Program-made: the position numbers and the translations under genes
Shown here: in pieces, positions 44,567-53,761 of the stretch
Layout of the letters: the number at the start of each line of letters is the position of its first letter
How positions within the stretch are numbered: the first letter of the stretch is position 1
From: JAEINY01 sp942490535
GTDB taxonomy: Bacteria > Bacteroidota > Bacteroidia > Bacteroidales > Marinilabiliaceae
Length of the DNA stretch: 64,000 nt
Assembly: GCA_942490535.1 (NCBI GenBank)
Contig: CALNXQ010000003.1
Coordinates: 124,001-188,000 of the forward strand
Direction of reading: 5' to 3'
Notes under the pieces: generated by a model
Told to the model about the DNA's origin: nothing
The model's database searches: none
What the model saw: the letters and a program-made list of their open reading frames with translations, nothing else

Positions 44567-45277
44567 ATGAATATGAAAACGCAAAATACACTACGTAAAG
44601 GTTGGTTGGCCATCGCTTTGATGGCAGCCATGGTGTCGTTCACCACCGCCCAGGAAAAAGAAACCCGTACCATTGGTGACTTTAACCGCATTTTGGTCAG
44701 TTCAGGCATTGACTTATACATCACACAAGGAGATGACATTGAGTTAGTGGTTGAAGCAACCAAGGACCGGATGCATAAGATTATTACCGAGGTAAAGGAT
44801 AACCAATTAAAAATCTATACCAAGGATAAATTCGATTGGGGATGGGATAAAGCGCCTAAGGTGCATCTCACCTTTAAGCAATTGGAGCGCTTGACAGCCG
44901 GAGGGGGTGCCGATGTGTATGGGAAAAACATTCTGAAAGCGGAAAAGCTGGAAATTACCACCAGCGGCGGTGCCGATGCCTATCTGCATGTGGAGACTGA
45001 TAAACTAAAACTATCTACCAGTGGTGGATCTGATATTAAAATTAAAGGTGAAACCCAAACCCTTTATGCCGAAGCCAGCGGAGGCAGCGACATCAATGCC
45101 CAGGAACTTAAAGCTCAATCGGTAAAAGTAAGCACGTCGGGCGGAGCTGATGCCACAGTATGGGCTGAAAAAGAATTGACGGCCAGTGCCAGTGGTGGTA
45201 GCGACATTGACTATTACGGTAACCCTGAAGTTAAAAACCTGAATGAATCAGGCGCCGGTGATATTACTCAGAAATAA
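44567..45277 (+). CDS. Secreted GIN-domain protein (DUF2807)
   Basis: 236 residues with a signal peptide (about 1-29, ending TTAQ). The remainder is a right-handed beta-helix-like domain made of repeats of TSGGADA / ASGGSDI type, at about ten positions with 15-25 residue spacing. DUF2807 proteins are widespread in Bacteroidota and thought to be cell-envelope adhesion or bactofilin-like; the function is not established. An in-frame Met at position 3 is an equally possible start. Confidence 0.88.
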   Translation: MNMKTQNTLRKGWLAIALMAAMVSFTTAQEKETRTIGDFNRILVSSGIDLYITQGDDIELVVEATKDRMHKIITEVKDNQLKIYTKDKFDWGWDKAPKVHLTFKQLERLTAGGGADVYGKNILKAEKLEITTSGGADAYLHVETDKLKLSTSGGSDIKIKGETQTLYAEASGGSDINAQELKAQSVKVSTSGGADATVWAEKELTASASGGSDIDYYGNPEVKNLNESGAGDITQK

Positions 45278-45291
45278 TGCCTGTTAGACAT

Positions 45292-45336
45292 AAAAAAGAG
45301 CTGTCCCGAATGATTTCAGGACAGCTCTTGTATTTT
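45292..45336. terminator. Bidirectional terminator between the GIN-domain and DUF4382 genes
   Basis: AAGAGCTGTCC pairs with GGACAGCTCTT, with an A-run before and Ts after. Confidence 0.8.
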
Positions 45337-45351
45337 TAGTCGTGTCCTCCG

Positions 45352-46143
45352 TTATTCCACCGGTTCAGTCTCCAATTCAATCAGGCCTAAATCAGTTGTG
45401 AGCCCTAAATCCACTTGAACAGCTTCCACTTCCTTATCTGCAAATCCATCTACCGGCTCCAGCTTTACCTTATAAACTCCTTCTTCAACACCTCGTAATA
45501 AAAAGGCACCTGTTGTCGCATCCGTATACGTCCCAATCGTATCATTGGCGGATGAAATCGCCATTACATGTGACATGGCTTCAACAGGTGAAATAACCCC
45601 TTTAATGGCCCCGCTTGTCGCTTCGGTAAACGTCCGGATCACCGGTTTTAAGGAATAGGTTCCATTCCCTTTGGCCACAATGGAACGGCCTGCATCAAAA
45701 TCAATCCACAGCTTATAGGTCACCCCCTCTTCCAAAGTGGCATGAATATTAAACTTCAACCCTGATTGCTGCGCCGACGGTGTTTGGAGCGGGTAATAAG
45801 TGTCTCCAATCTTTACCTCATTGTTCGTTCCTAAAACCAATCGCATTTGCGAAATCGTTCCACCGGGTAATTCCTGCTCAGACAGCAAGGCCTCCGCCCC
45901 ATTGGTAAAATCTAACAGGTTGTATACGCCCTTATTAACATCATCCAATGATTGCCATCCACTGTCGTCATCCTCCCCCGTCCTGTTAATTTTGACGTCC
46001 TGAACATCAATGAGCACTTCATCATAGGCGGCAGGAGCATCTGTTAAACGCACACTCAGTGTAGCGCTCTTACTATCCGTTTTACTACACCCGGCAACTA
46101 CTACCATTGCGCTGGCTAACAAACCAATTACTGTTTTTTTCAT
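45352..46143 (-). CDS. DUF4382 lipoprotein
   Basis: 263 residues. The signal peptide has a lipobox ending at Cys19 (VVAGCSK). The N-terminal DUF4382 domain has the recurrent SVRLTDAPAAYDEVLIDVQDV and LPGGTISQMRLVLG motifs. A C-terminal carboxypeptidase-regulatory-like beta sandwich follows, with TDATTGAFLLRGVEEGVYKV. It is probably an outer-surface or periplasmic lipoprotein of unknown function. Confidence 0.88.
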   Translation of the reverse strand: MKKTVIGLLASAMVVVAGCSKTDSKSATLSVRLTDAPAAYDEVLIDVQDVKINRTGEDDDSGWQSLDDVNKGVYNLLDFTNGAEALLSEQELPGGTISQMRLVLGTNNEVKIGDTYYPLQTPSAQQSGLKFNIHATLEEGVTYKLWIDFDAGRSIVAKGNGTYSLKPVIRTFTEATSGAIKGVISPVEAMSHVMAISSANDTIGTYTDATTGAFLLRGVEEGVYKVKLEPVDGFADKEVEAVQVDLGLTTDLGLIELETEPVE

Positions 46144-46277
46144 TCTTTATCTGTATTTGTTTCCCTAATCTTGAAACGAACCCGATACAAAAATGTTGCC
46201 ATCTTCCTGATCATTCTTAATGAATGGTAGGCTACCAGCCCTGCGGCTACTCCGGTGCCATTCTTCCCGTAATGCCT

Positions 46278-46341
46278 AACCCGGACGAGGAAGAACCAAA
46301 TAATGCATATCGAGCCTCAAATGAAGAACACCGAATTCTTA
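46278..46341 (+). repeat. Dispersed 64-base repeat, copy 2
   Basis: 52 of 64 bases match 39181-39244 without gaps. Confidence 0.65.
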
Positions 46342-46360
46342 GGCTCGCTCATAGTTAAAG

Positions 46361-46560
46361 GTTGGTCTATTCAACCCATTCCGGGTTGCGATGCATGTAT
46401 TGATTCTACCACGGTTTTAGCTTCGTTGCTTTTCAATTCACCCGTGGCTATTAATAGTCATTCCTTTCGGGATTATTTCTTTACAACTACGAAGTGGTTT
46501 AACGGTAATAACCCTGGGTGGAACACAGGGATTACTGACACCACCTATCACAACCCTTAA
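46361..46560 (+). repeat. REP-like palindromic element, copy 2
   Basis: It starts with TTCAACCCATTCCGGGTTG (46370-46388), continues to TCACCCGTGGCTATTA (46438-46453) and ends with a palindromic ACCCTGGGTGG/ACAGGGAT part near 46510-46535. Confidence 0.5.
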
Positions 46561-46629
46561 AGAGTTGAATTTTTATGTTTTGAAATAGCGCCAACCACTA
46601 ATTGTGATAGAGCCTTAATAGACGATCTG

Positions 46630-47259
46630 CTAGCAGACCCCCAAGTAACAACTGTTACTCATCACCACCTGATCGGATCGCCGGAATGCCACCCAAACGT
46701 GCACCTCCCGATTCTCAAGAAGCAGATCCGTTTGCCAATGGTAATGGGCCGTTTGGCGCTTCGTACCTGTAAACTGGAAATCGGAGGCATAACTCAGGTC
46801 CAATACGGCCATTACCACTAGGGTATCATCAGGTGCACCTGCGCCATCGGATAAAGTGGTGTCCCATTCCAATCGCAACCCGGCATCATGACGAGTCACC
46901 TGCATACCCATTGGTAAGGGTATGGGTCCCCGGCTTAACAGTGCCGCCTGGTAATCAATCTGAATACCCGGATACTCTCCTTTGAAGCCATACCGGAGAT
47001 TATAGGATTTAGCCGCAAAGTAACCACTGCGCTTTCCCGTATCGCCGGGAAATGTGAACCTTACCAGTTGCTTAAAGGGCTTCAAAAACTCCATGACCAA
47101 TCGCATTCGCCGACGCTGTGCCAATTGAGCCACCGATTTACGATCCCGGTATTGCTCCGGACGGCTGCGGGCATAGGTTTTACCATCTACGGTATAAATC
47201 ACCATTCCGCCAATGCTACCCTGCCCCTCCTTCAAAAAGCTATTTTTAATGCGTACCAT
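46630..47259 (-). CDS. DUF6266 family protein
   Basis: 209 residues. The N-terminus follows the family pattern: a GQGSIGGMVIYTVDGKTYARSR segment and then SVAQLAQRRRMRLVMEFLKP. A beta-rich C-terminal half follows. There is no signal peptide. These proteins are numerous, poorly conserved and confined to Bacteroidota; the function is unknown. The gene is isolated, with dispersed repeats on both sides. Confidence 0.82.
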   Translation of the reverse strand: MVRIKNSFLKEGQGSIGGMVIYTVDGKTYARSRPEQYRDRKSVAQLAQRRRMRLVMEFLKPFKQLVRFTFPGDTGKRSGYFAAKSYNLRYGFKGEYPGIQIDYQAALLSRGPIPLPMGMQVTRHDAGLRLEWDTTLSDGAGAPDDTLVVMAVLDLSYASDFQFTGTKRQTAHYHWQTDLLLENREVHVWVAFRRSDQVVMSNSCYLGVC

Positions 47260-48063
47260 AACTCATCCATTTTGCCTAATAACCTGGAAAAATGTGGTTC
47301 TATTGGAGTCTGTTATCACCGTCGTTTGAGTACGTATTAAGGTTACAGATCCTTCAGTATCCCTGGCTATTCTATTTTACCTTAAATTATTCATTATTCA
47401 CCACTAAGTCAAATCAGAGTTGTAAAAAGTCAACTATAAATCCCATTTCATTCGAATTTGATTCGAGTATATTTCATAGAGGAATACTAAGCAAAAGCAA
47501 CCTTCACTGAACCAATCCTATATTCTTCCGTTCAAGAAAAACTGATGTCTGGTTATGCAATTTTCCTAACAGTATCCACAGGTTATCACCCGCGGCTATT
47601 TATAGTATCACCACTTCGTGGCTGGCAATATTGCATCGTACATACCTCAATAGGTGACACCTTTTATTGATGGGATAAATTCTATAAGAATCGAAAACCA
47701 ATAACTGTAGGTGAATTTAAAATCAGCAATACTAACATCTACGGTGCTACAAAATAAAAGAAGGAACTTCTGGGGAGTTCGATTTTCAATAATAAATACG
47801 CATCTCCCGGAAAAACTTTATTTTAGATCACGGGTGTCTCGTCAAAATTTACTTCAATCATCGATAGATGCCTGTTTGCATAGTCTAGCATATAACACAT
47901 CCATTTTAGTTCACCACTCAAAGGGTATTCTACCACTTTAAGCGTTTCGTCTACCCCCTTTAGAAGACTGTAAGTAAACCGCTGAGCACACCTCAGCCAT
48001 TCTGAGGAAAACTCAATTCATCCATTGGTCAAAATAAGCCTTCTAATATTAATTATGAATGCT
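47260..48063. other. 800-base intergenic region
   Basis: Short open frames are present on both strands but none has a plausible start or composition. A REP-like copy lies at 47570-47640. The rest looks like degraded repeat sequence. Confidence 0.5.
47570..47640 (+). repeat. REP-like palindromic element, copy 3 (partial)
   Basis: TTATCACCCGCGGCTATTTA (47583-47602) is followed by a CCAC-TTCG-TGG hairpin and GGCAATATTG, matching copy 1 read on the minus strand. Confidence 0.5.
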
Positions 48064-48071
48064 TATATTTG
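48064..48071 (+). promoter_or_regulatory. -7 box of the DUF3857 pair
   Basis: TATATTTG matches TAnnTTTG and ends only 10 bases before the ATG at 48082, so the leader would be a few bases at most. Confidence 0.45.
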
Positions 48072-48081
48072 AAAACAAAAA

Positions 48082-49926
48082 ATGCGATTCCTGTTCCTTT
48101 TTACCCTATTACTGACACTCACTTTACCCGCTTTAGCCCAAAACTATGACTGTGAAGTAATTTCATATGATACGCACATCACCTATTCGGGCCGGACGGT
48201 GACCACTCACTTATCGTATACCCTGCAAATCAATTCCCCCAAGGGAACTAATTATGCTGAAATCAGCATTCCCTACCAGGAGGATACACCACTTAAAAAT
48301 TTAAATGCACACATAGAGACGTTGGATGGAACCATCATCCGAAAACTGAAAAACAAGGACATTGAACATACGAGTGCCTATTCAAATGTGAGTTTTCACA
48401 GCGATCAAAAACAAGCGGCCTTCAAGCTGATACACAACCAATACCCCTACCGGCTGAAATACAGCTTCACGCGCCAGGAGGATGCGTATATCTCACTGGC
48501 TAACTGGAATGCAGCCTTATTTCAAAAAGCACCGGTCAGACAGGCCACCTTGAAGGTAGAAGTGCCAAAGCAGACGGAGCTTCATATTCATGAGCGAAAC
48601 ATTGACCCGGCACACATTCAGGAGGGTGCAGAAACAACGATTTACAGTTGGAGGAGTGAAAATGCCATTCGTCCGCCTCAGGAATCTCATGCCCCCTCTA
48701 TCCATCACCTCTGTCCCACCGTGCAAGTTACACCCCATCAGTTTCACTACAGCCTAACAGGCCATTCGCAGTCCTGGATGACTTACGGCAATTGGGTGGA
48801 GCAATTGAACCAAGGCCTGGATATGCTGACGGAAGAGGATCGAAACAAGGTACATCAACTGACGGATCATCTGACAAATGAGGATGAAAAAATAAGAGCC
48901 CTGTATCATTACCTCCAGGATAACACCCGTTACATCAATGTCTCCATGGATTTTGGGGGCCTGTGTCCCTATCCGGCCAGTTACGTGGGCAAAAACAAAT
49001 ACGGCGATTGCAAAGCACTGACCAATTACCTGAAAGCGCTTCTGAGGGAAGCCGGCATTTACAGCATCTATACCGATGTGTATGCCGGGGACTATCCGAA
49101 ACCCATTTACCCGGAGATACCATCTCAACAATTTAACCATGTGATTCTTTGCGTCCCTCAGGCACAGGACACCATCTGGCTGGAGTGTACCAGTTCCACT
49201 TCGCCCTATAATTATCTGGGCTCTTTTACTCAAAACAAACCGGTTTTACTAATCGAAAAGGACAATAGCCGTTTGATCCAGACACCTGCATTAACTACTG
49301 CTGATGTGGCTGAATACTATCACCATCAGGTTGCCATTGATGCAGAAGGCAATGCCACTTTTATAACCAACGCCAACGTGAGAGGGCCTCAATTTGAACT
49401 TTTAAAAGGATTGGATACCTATGCACCGGCAAGCCGTAAGACGGAAATAATGGATTGGCTGCGTCTCATTAAAGGAGCTGATATTACCAATTATGAAATA
49501 ACAAACCCCCATCGCGATAGTACCTATTTAGATCTACAACTTCAGGGTAGCATCCACCACCTGATGGAAAAAATGGGACACAAAGCCTTGCTGAAACCGG
49601 TGAATACGTTTCATCTGAATCTGGAAAAACCGGCAGAGCGCACTCAAGCGGTTTGCATTCCCTATCCCATCGTAAAAACAGATACGGTAGCATTGACTTT
49701 ACCCTGGGCTATTTCAGAGCTTGCAGGTCTCACTGAAAGCACGTTCGATTCGCCCTATGGCAGCTACCAACGCCACTATTACATCGATCAAAATCAACTG
49801 ACTGTAGTTCGACAAGTAAGCCTATATGCAGGTCACTACCCGATCACTGAATACGAGGCGTTTTATGAGTTTATCCGGAATGTTTCCCGGCAGGAACAAC
49901 AAAAAACACTCATCACCTACAATTAA
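48082..49926 (+). CDS. DUF3857 and transglutaminase-like protein, catalytic type
   Basis: 614 residues with a signal peptide (about 1-19, ending ALAQ). The N-terminal DUF3857 beta domain (about 20-210) is followed by a transglutaminase-like domain (about 255-380). The catalytic Cys is in KYGDCKALTNYL, the His in FNHVILCV and an acidic residue in IWLECTS, so a complete triad seems present. A C-terminal beta domain (DUF2569-like or unknown) follows. It is probably periplasmic. The second DUF3857 protein starts 5 bases after its stop, so the two are one unit. Confidence 0.9.
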   Translation: MRFLFLFTLLLTLTLPALAQNYDCEVISYDTHITYSGRTVTTHLSYTLQINSPKGTNYAEISIPYQEDTPLKNLNAHIETLDGTIIRKLKNKDIEHTSAYSNVSFHSDQKQAAFKLIHNQYPYRLKYSFTRQEDAYISLANWNAALFQKAPVRQATLKVEVPKQTELHIHERNIDPAHIQEGAETTIYSWRSENAIRPPQESHAPSIHHLCPTVQVTPHQFHYSLTGHSQSWMTYGNWVEQLNQGLDMLTEEDRNKVHQLTDHLTNEDEKIRALYHYLQDNTRYINVSMDFGGLCPYPASYVGKNKYGDCKALTNYLKALLREAGIYSIYTDVYAGDYPKPIYPEIPSQQFNHVILCVPQAQDTIWLECTSSTSPYNYLGSFTQNKPVLLIEKDNSRLIQTPALTTADVAEYYHHQVAIDAEGNATFITNANVRGPQFELLKGLDTYAPASRKTEIMDWLRLIKGADITNYEITNPHRDSTYLDLQLQGSIHHLMEKMGHKALLKPVNTFHLNLEKPAERTQAVCIPYPIVKTDTVALTLPWAISELAGLTESTFDSPYGSYQRHYYIDQNQLTVVRQVSLYAGHYPITEYEAFYEFIRNVSRQEQQKTLITYN

Positions 49927-49931
49927 CCCCA

Positions 49932-51902
49932 ATGAAAAAATCACTTTTACTATTCCTGGGCAGCCTCTTATCAGGTATCGCCATCATGGCCCAGCAGAGC
50001 TCTGAATTTGGTATTTTGAATCCCAGCGAATTAGACCTAAAAACCTGTGAGTTTGAGGAGGAAGCCGCCGCAGTGGTCCTCTTCGACAAGGGCGAAGCTA
50101 AATTTATGCAAACCGACAATGGCTTTGTCATCCGTTTCGAACGTCATACACGCATTAAGATATTCAATGAAGCAGGCTTTAACCAGGCTGAAATTGAAAT
50201 TTCTCTTTATAAAGGAGACACTGATCGGGACGAAGTACGCAATATCAAAGGCTACACCTATAATATGGAAATGGGGCAACTGGTGAAAACTCCCCTGGAT
50301 GCCAAACAAGTGTATAAGGAGGATATCAATAAATACTGGTATTCAAAAAAGTTTGCTATGCCCCAGATTAAAGCCGGATCCATCATTGAATACACATATG
50401 TGATCGAATCCCCTTTTCTGATGTTTTTCCGCGACTGGGAATTTCAAACCAACATACCGGTATTACACAGTGAATATAAAGTAGGGATGATTCCGTTTTT
50501 CGCTTACCGATACCGTGTACAGGGCGCCAGCCGGTTAACCCGCTTTAATTCCTATGAAAAAAAAGGGCTCGGCAACCGCTATCATGGCATTGATTACAAT
50601 GAAATGATTTATGAATTTGTGCTGGACAATGTCCCCTCCTTTCAGGATGAAAGTTTTATATCCTCCCGCAACGACTACATTAAAAAGATTGACTTTCAAT
50701 TGGCTGAATACAATAGTCCGACCGGGTATTCTCAAAAAATTATGGAGACCTGGCCCAAACTGTCAAAGGAGTTAATGGATGATGAGCGCTTTGGGAAGTA
50801 CATTAAAAAAGCCCGTAAAAAAGGGGAAAAGGAATTCGGCCACTGGGCCAGTCTGCCGGAAAAAGAACGGGTAGACGAAGTTTTGAACCATGTGAAGCAG
50901 AATTACAAATGGGATGACCGCCATGGCCTGTTGGCTTTGGAGGAGATGAAAACCTTTGAAAGCCATAAAACAGGCAATGCCTCCAACCTGAACTTATTAG
51001 CACTGGGCTTACTGCAGAGCAGCGGCCTGAAGGCCCAACCCATCATTATCAGTACGCGGGAACATGGTCGAATTGTGGCTGATTTTCCGTTTTTAGATCA
51101 GTTTAACTATGTACTGATCCTGGCTGAAGTGGAGGGGCAAATGCAGCTTCTGGATGCCACGGACCCCTTTTATTCCAATCAGATCATCCCCTCGAAGTGC
51201 ATTAACGGCAAGGGGTTTATCATCAATGAAGAAAGTGAACAATGGGTCAACATCTCCAATTACACCCCCTCCTTATCGGAAACCTATTTGCAATATTCTG
51301 TTTCGCCGGATGATTATCAGATAGCAGGCGATTGTCGCATTAAATACAGGGGCTTTAAGGCTGTGCGTGAACGTAAAGATTTCTATTCCGATCAGGGCGC
51401 TTACTCCCGGTATTATTCCGATAAAAACCTGGAACTAACCGACACCCTGGAAGTGGAAAATTTGCATGACAATGACCGGCCATTTTCCTGTAGATTTTCC
51501 TTTAAGCAATCGGTGGATATCATAGATGACCAAATCATCATCTCCCCATTTTTGGCCTTACCGCCGAAGGAGAACTGGTTTAAACAGGAAAACCGCACCT
51601 TACCCATTGATCTGATCTATCCGCAAGCCTCCCGCTATACGACCGTCATTGACCTGCCGGAAGGTTATGTGGTGGATGTGCTCCCTGAGAAAAGTCAGAT
51701 GAAAAGCGATAATGTAGAATTTAGCTACATGGCGATGCCTGTGGGTAAGGACAAAGTGCAGTTGGTGAGCATGTTCAACTTCCGAAAACCCACCTATGAA
51801 GCAACAGACTACCAAGAATTAAAGCACTTTATGAATTTGGTGACGCGTAAACTCAACGAAAAGATTGTATTGGTGAAACGTGGGGACATTGCGCTCCAAT
51901 AA
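49932..51902 (+). CDS. DUF3857/transglutaminase-like protein lacking the catalytic Cys and His
   Basis: 656 residues with a signal peptide (about 1-20, ending IMAQQ) and the same domain order as the preceding protein. At the position of GDCKAL it reads TGNASNLNLLAL, and at FNHV it reads FNYV, so the nucleophile Cys and the His are both missing; the acidic position (LLDATDPF) remains. It is probably a non-catalytic partner or carbohydrate/peptide-binding version of its neighbour. Its stop at 51902 is followed by a hairpin that serves both as terminator and promoter region. Confidence 0.9.
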   Translation: MKKSLLLFLGSLLSGIAIMAQQSSEFGILNPSELDLKTCEFEEEAAAVVLFDKGEAKFMQTDNGFVIRFERHTRIKIFNEAGFNQAEIEISLYKGDTDRDEVRNIKGYTYNMEMGQLVKTPLDAKQVYKEDINKYWYSKKFAMPQIKAGSIIEYTYVIESPFLMFFRDWEFQTNIPVLHSEYKVGMIPFFAYRYRVQGASRLTRFNSYEKKGLGNRYHGIDYNEMIYEFVLDNVPSFQDESFISSRNDYIKKIDFQLAEYNSPTGYSQKIMETWPKLSKELMDDERFGKYIKKARKKGEKEFGHWASLPEKERVDEVLNHVKQNYKWDDRHGLLALEEMKTFESHKTGNASNLNLLALGLLQSSGLKAQPIIISTREHGRIVADFPFLDQFNYVLILAEVEGQMQLLDATDPFYSNQIIPSKCINGKGFIINEESEQWVNISNYTPSLSETYLQYSVSPDDYQIAGDCRIKYRGFKAVRERKDFYSDQGAYSRYYSDKNLELTDTLEVENLHDNDRPFSCRFSFKQSVDIIDDQIIISPFLALPPKENWFKQENRTLPIDLIYPQASRYTTVIDLPEGYVVDVLPEKSQMKSDNVEFSYMAMPVGKDKVQLVSMFNFRKPTYEATDYQELKHFMNLVTRKLNEKIVLVKRGDIALQ

Positions 51903-51925
51903 GATAGCCAACAGCACAGGAGATA

Positions 51926-51969
51926 ATATCCTAAAAGGTTGCGGACGGCGACCTTTTAGGATATTTTTG
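51926..51969 (+). terminator. Terminator of the DUF3857 pair that overlaps a promoter
   Basis: A perfect 14-bp stem ATATCCTAAAAGGT (51926-51939) and ACCTTTTAGGATAT (51951-51964) is followed by Ts. The T-run forms a TATTTTTG -7 box (51962-51969) and TTG at 51939-51941 is 20 bases upstream. The helicase gene begins 24 bases later. Confidence 0.8.
51939..51969 (+). promoter_or_regulatory. Promoter of the UvrD-like helicase gene, embedded in the terminator
   Basis: TTG-N20-TATTTTTG, matching the Bacteroidota consensus within one base of spacing. The purine-rich AAAGGCGGGG just before the ATG at 51993 may aid initiation. Confidence 0.6.
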
Positions 51970-51992
51970 TAGCCCTAAAACGAAAGGCGGGG

Positions 51993-53702
51993 ATGCAATT
52001 AACGGACGAGCAAAAAGAGATCATCAACTTTGAAGGCAACCTAAAAGTCAATGCCGTGGCCGGGTCGGGAAAAACGACCACCATTTTAGAGTATGCCAAA
52101 CATCGCCCCACTAAACCCATCCTCTACCTGGCATTTAATAAGTCTGTGAAAGCGGAGGCTGAACAAAAACTAGCCACACAAGGGATCCGCAACGTGACGG
52201 TAGAAACGGCTCATTCACTGGCCTTCCGCCAAATCATACCACGTAGCCGGTATAAAATCCGATTTGATTATAAACCGCAGGAAGTGGCACAGATACTCGG
52301 CATACCGGCCGTACCCGGTGATTTAACCCATCTCAAACTGGCCAGCCACGTGATGCGCTTTGTGCGTTACTTCTGCAACAGCGCCGCCCGGAAGGTGGCA
52401 GATCTCAATTACCTGGATACCATCTATCAGCCGGAAAGCATTCATTTTGTCACCCATCACTATGAACAGATTCTGCACTATACCCGCCATTTCCTGGCCA
52501 AGATGCACAAAGCGGAAATTGACATCATCCATGATTTCTACCAGAAGCAATTCCAACTCTCGCGTATCCAATTACCCTACGATTACATTCTCTTTGATGA
52601 GGGACAGGATGCCTCACCCTCCATGCTGGATGCTTTCTTGAATCAATCATCTAACAAACTGATCATCGGTGATCAACATCAACAAATCTATGGCTGGCGA
52701 TTTGCCACCAATGCGCTTCAACAGGTGGATTTTGACGTGAAGCACCTCTCCTACAGCTTTCGTTTTAATGAAGAAGTTGCTTTACTGGCTAAAAACGTCC
52801 TTAATTTAAAAGCCCAGCTAGGGCTCAACGGGCGTAGCCAAATTCATGGCATGGGCCAAAATAAAAGCGTAAAAAGCCGGGCAACACTGGCCCGCTCCAA
52901 CAGTGCCTTGCTCACCCGGGCCATTGAACTGCTCATTCAACAGCGTGAACTGAAAAGCATCTATTTTGAGGGGCAGTTGAGCTCCTACACCTTTTCGGAT
53001 GAAGGCGGTTCGGTGTATGACATTCTGAACCTGTATAATGGAGAACGGCACCAGATTCGCGATCCTTTAATAGCCAGCATTCCCAGCTTTGATCACCTCA
53101 AAGACTACCTGGAAGAGACCGAAGATGTGAGTCTCAAATCATTGGTTGATTTGGTAGAAAAATACCACAATGACATCCCCTTTTACATGAAGCGCATCAA
53201 GGATTGTCATGTAGCGGAGGCCGACCGTGATAAAGCCGACATGGTGTTTTCAACCGTACACAAGAGCAAAGGTCTGGAATACGACGAGGTTTTTTTGCAG
53301 GATGATTTTATCTCCGAACAAAACCTGGCCGACCTGCAAGGTGCCATCAAAGCGAAGGAGGTAGATCCCAAAACAGTGGAAGAAGAGATCAATATCTTAT
53401 ATGTGGCCATAACCCGTACGAAAAGTCTGCTCCATATCCCCATCCGGCTGTTACCATCGGGCTTTTATGTGGAAGGGATGAAAAGCATTACCACCGGCAG
53501 CAATCTTAAAATTAAAACGGAGATAGCCCGGCAAAAGGCCACTAAAACCTACGCTAAATGGACCAAACAAGAAGAAGTTGAATTAACACAACTGTTTCTA
53601 TCGGGAAAACCCATTCAAACCATTGCCCGTTTGCTGGGCCGGACCCAAAGTGCAGTAAAAAGCAGAGTAGAAAAGCTGGATTTGTGGGATCGGTTTTATT
53701 AA
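51993..53702 (+). CDS. UvrD/PcrA-like DNA helicase with C-terminal helix-turn-helix
   Basis: 569 residues of superfamily 1A. The Q-motif region is LTDEQKEII, Walker A is AVAGSGKTTTI and Walker B is FDEGQDAS. GDQHQQIYGWR, the motif of type STVHKSKGLEYDEVFL and YVAITRTKSLL follow. Residues from about 520 form a Myb/SANT-like or GcrA-like helix-turn-helix (KWTKQEEVELTQLFLSG, IARLLGRTQSAVKSRVEKL), not part of standard UvrD. It is shorter than UvrD/PcrA (about 700) and lacks much of the 2B domain. The role is probably DNA repair or fork processing; the DNA-binding tail suggests targeting. Confidence 0.9.
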   Translation: MQLTDEQKEIINFEGNLKVNAVAGSGKTTTILEYAKHRPTKPILYLAFNKSVKAEAEQKLATQGIRNVTVETAHSLAFRQIIPRSRYKIRFDYKPQEVAQILGIPAVPGDLTHLKLASHVMRFVRYFCNSAARKVADLNYLDTIYQPESIHFVTHHYEQILHYTRHFLAKMHKAEIDIIHDFYQKQFQLSRIQLPYDYILFDEGQDASPSMLDAFLNQSSNKLIIGDQHQQIYGWRFATNALQQVDFDVKHLSYSFRFNEEVALLAKNVLNLKAQLGLNGRSQIHGMGQNKSVKSRATLARSNSALLTRAIELLIQQRELKSIYFEGQLSSYTFSDEGGSVYDILNLYNGERHQIRDPLIASIPSFDHLKDYLEETEDVSLKSLVDLVEKYHNDIPFYMKRIKDCHVAEADRDKADMVFSTVHKSKGLEYDEVFLQDDFISEQNLADLQGAIKAKEVDPKTVEEEINILYVAITRTKSLLHIPIRLLPSGFYVEGMKSITTGSNLKIKTEIARQKATKTYAKWTKQEEVELTQLFLSGKPIQTIARLLGRTQSAVKSRVEKLDLWDRFY

Positions 53703-53733
53703 AAAAGGAGATCGCTTAAAAGCCATCTCCTTT
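53701..53733. terminator. Bidirectional terminator between the helicase and fucosidase genes
   Basis: AAAGGAGAT pairs with ATCTCCTTT. The A-run at its left side gives Ts for the leftward fucosidase transcript. Confidence 0.65.
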
Positions 53734-53761
53734 CTGTGATTCATTTGTGTAGTTTAAACTA

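Larger units (their letters stand above)
46144..46629. other. Intergenic region with two classes of dispersed repeat
   Basis: No coding frame is convincing. It holds copy 2 of the 64-base repeat (46278-46341) and copy 2 of the REP-like element (46361-46560). Confidence 0.5.

Noticed and set aside
47711..47941. Short rightward frame in the 47.3-48 kb gap
   Set aside because: No plausible start region, no hydrophobic or conserved pattern, and low-complexity repeat surroundings.
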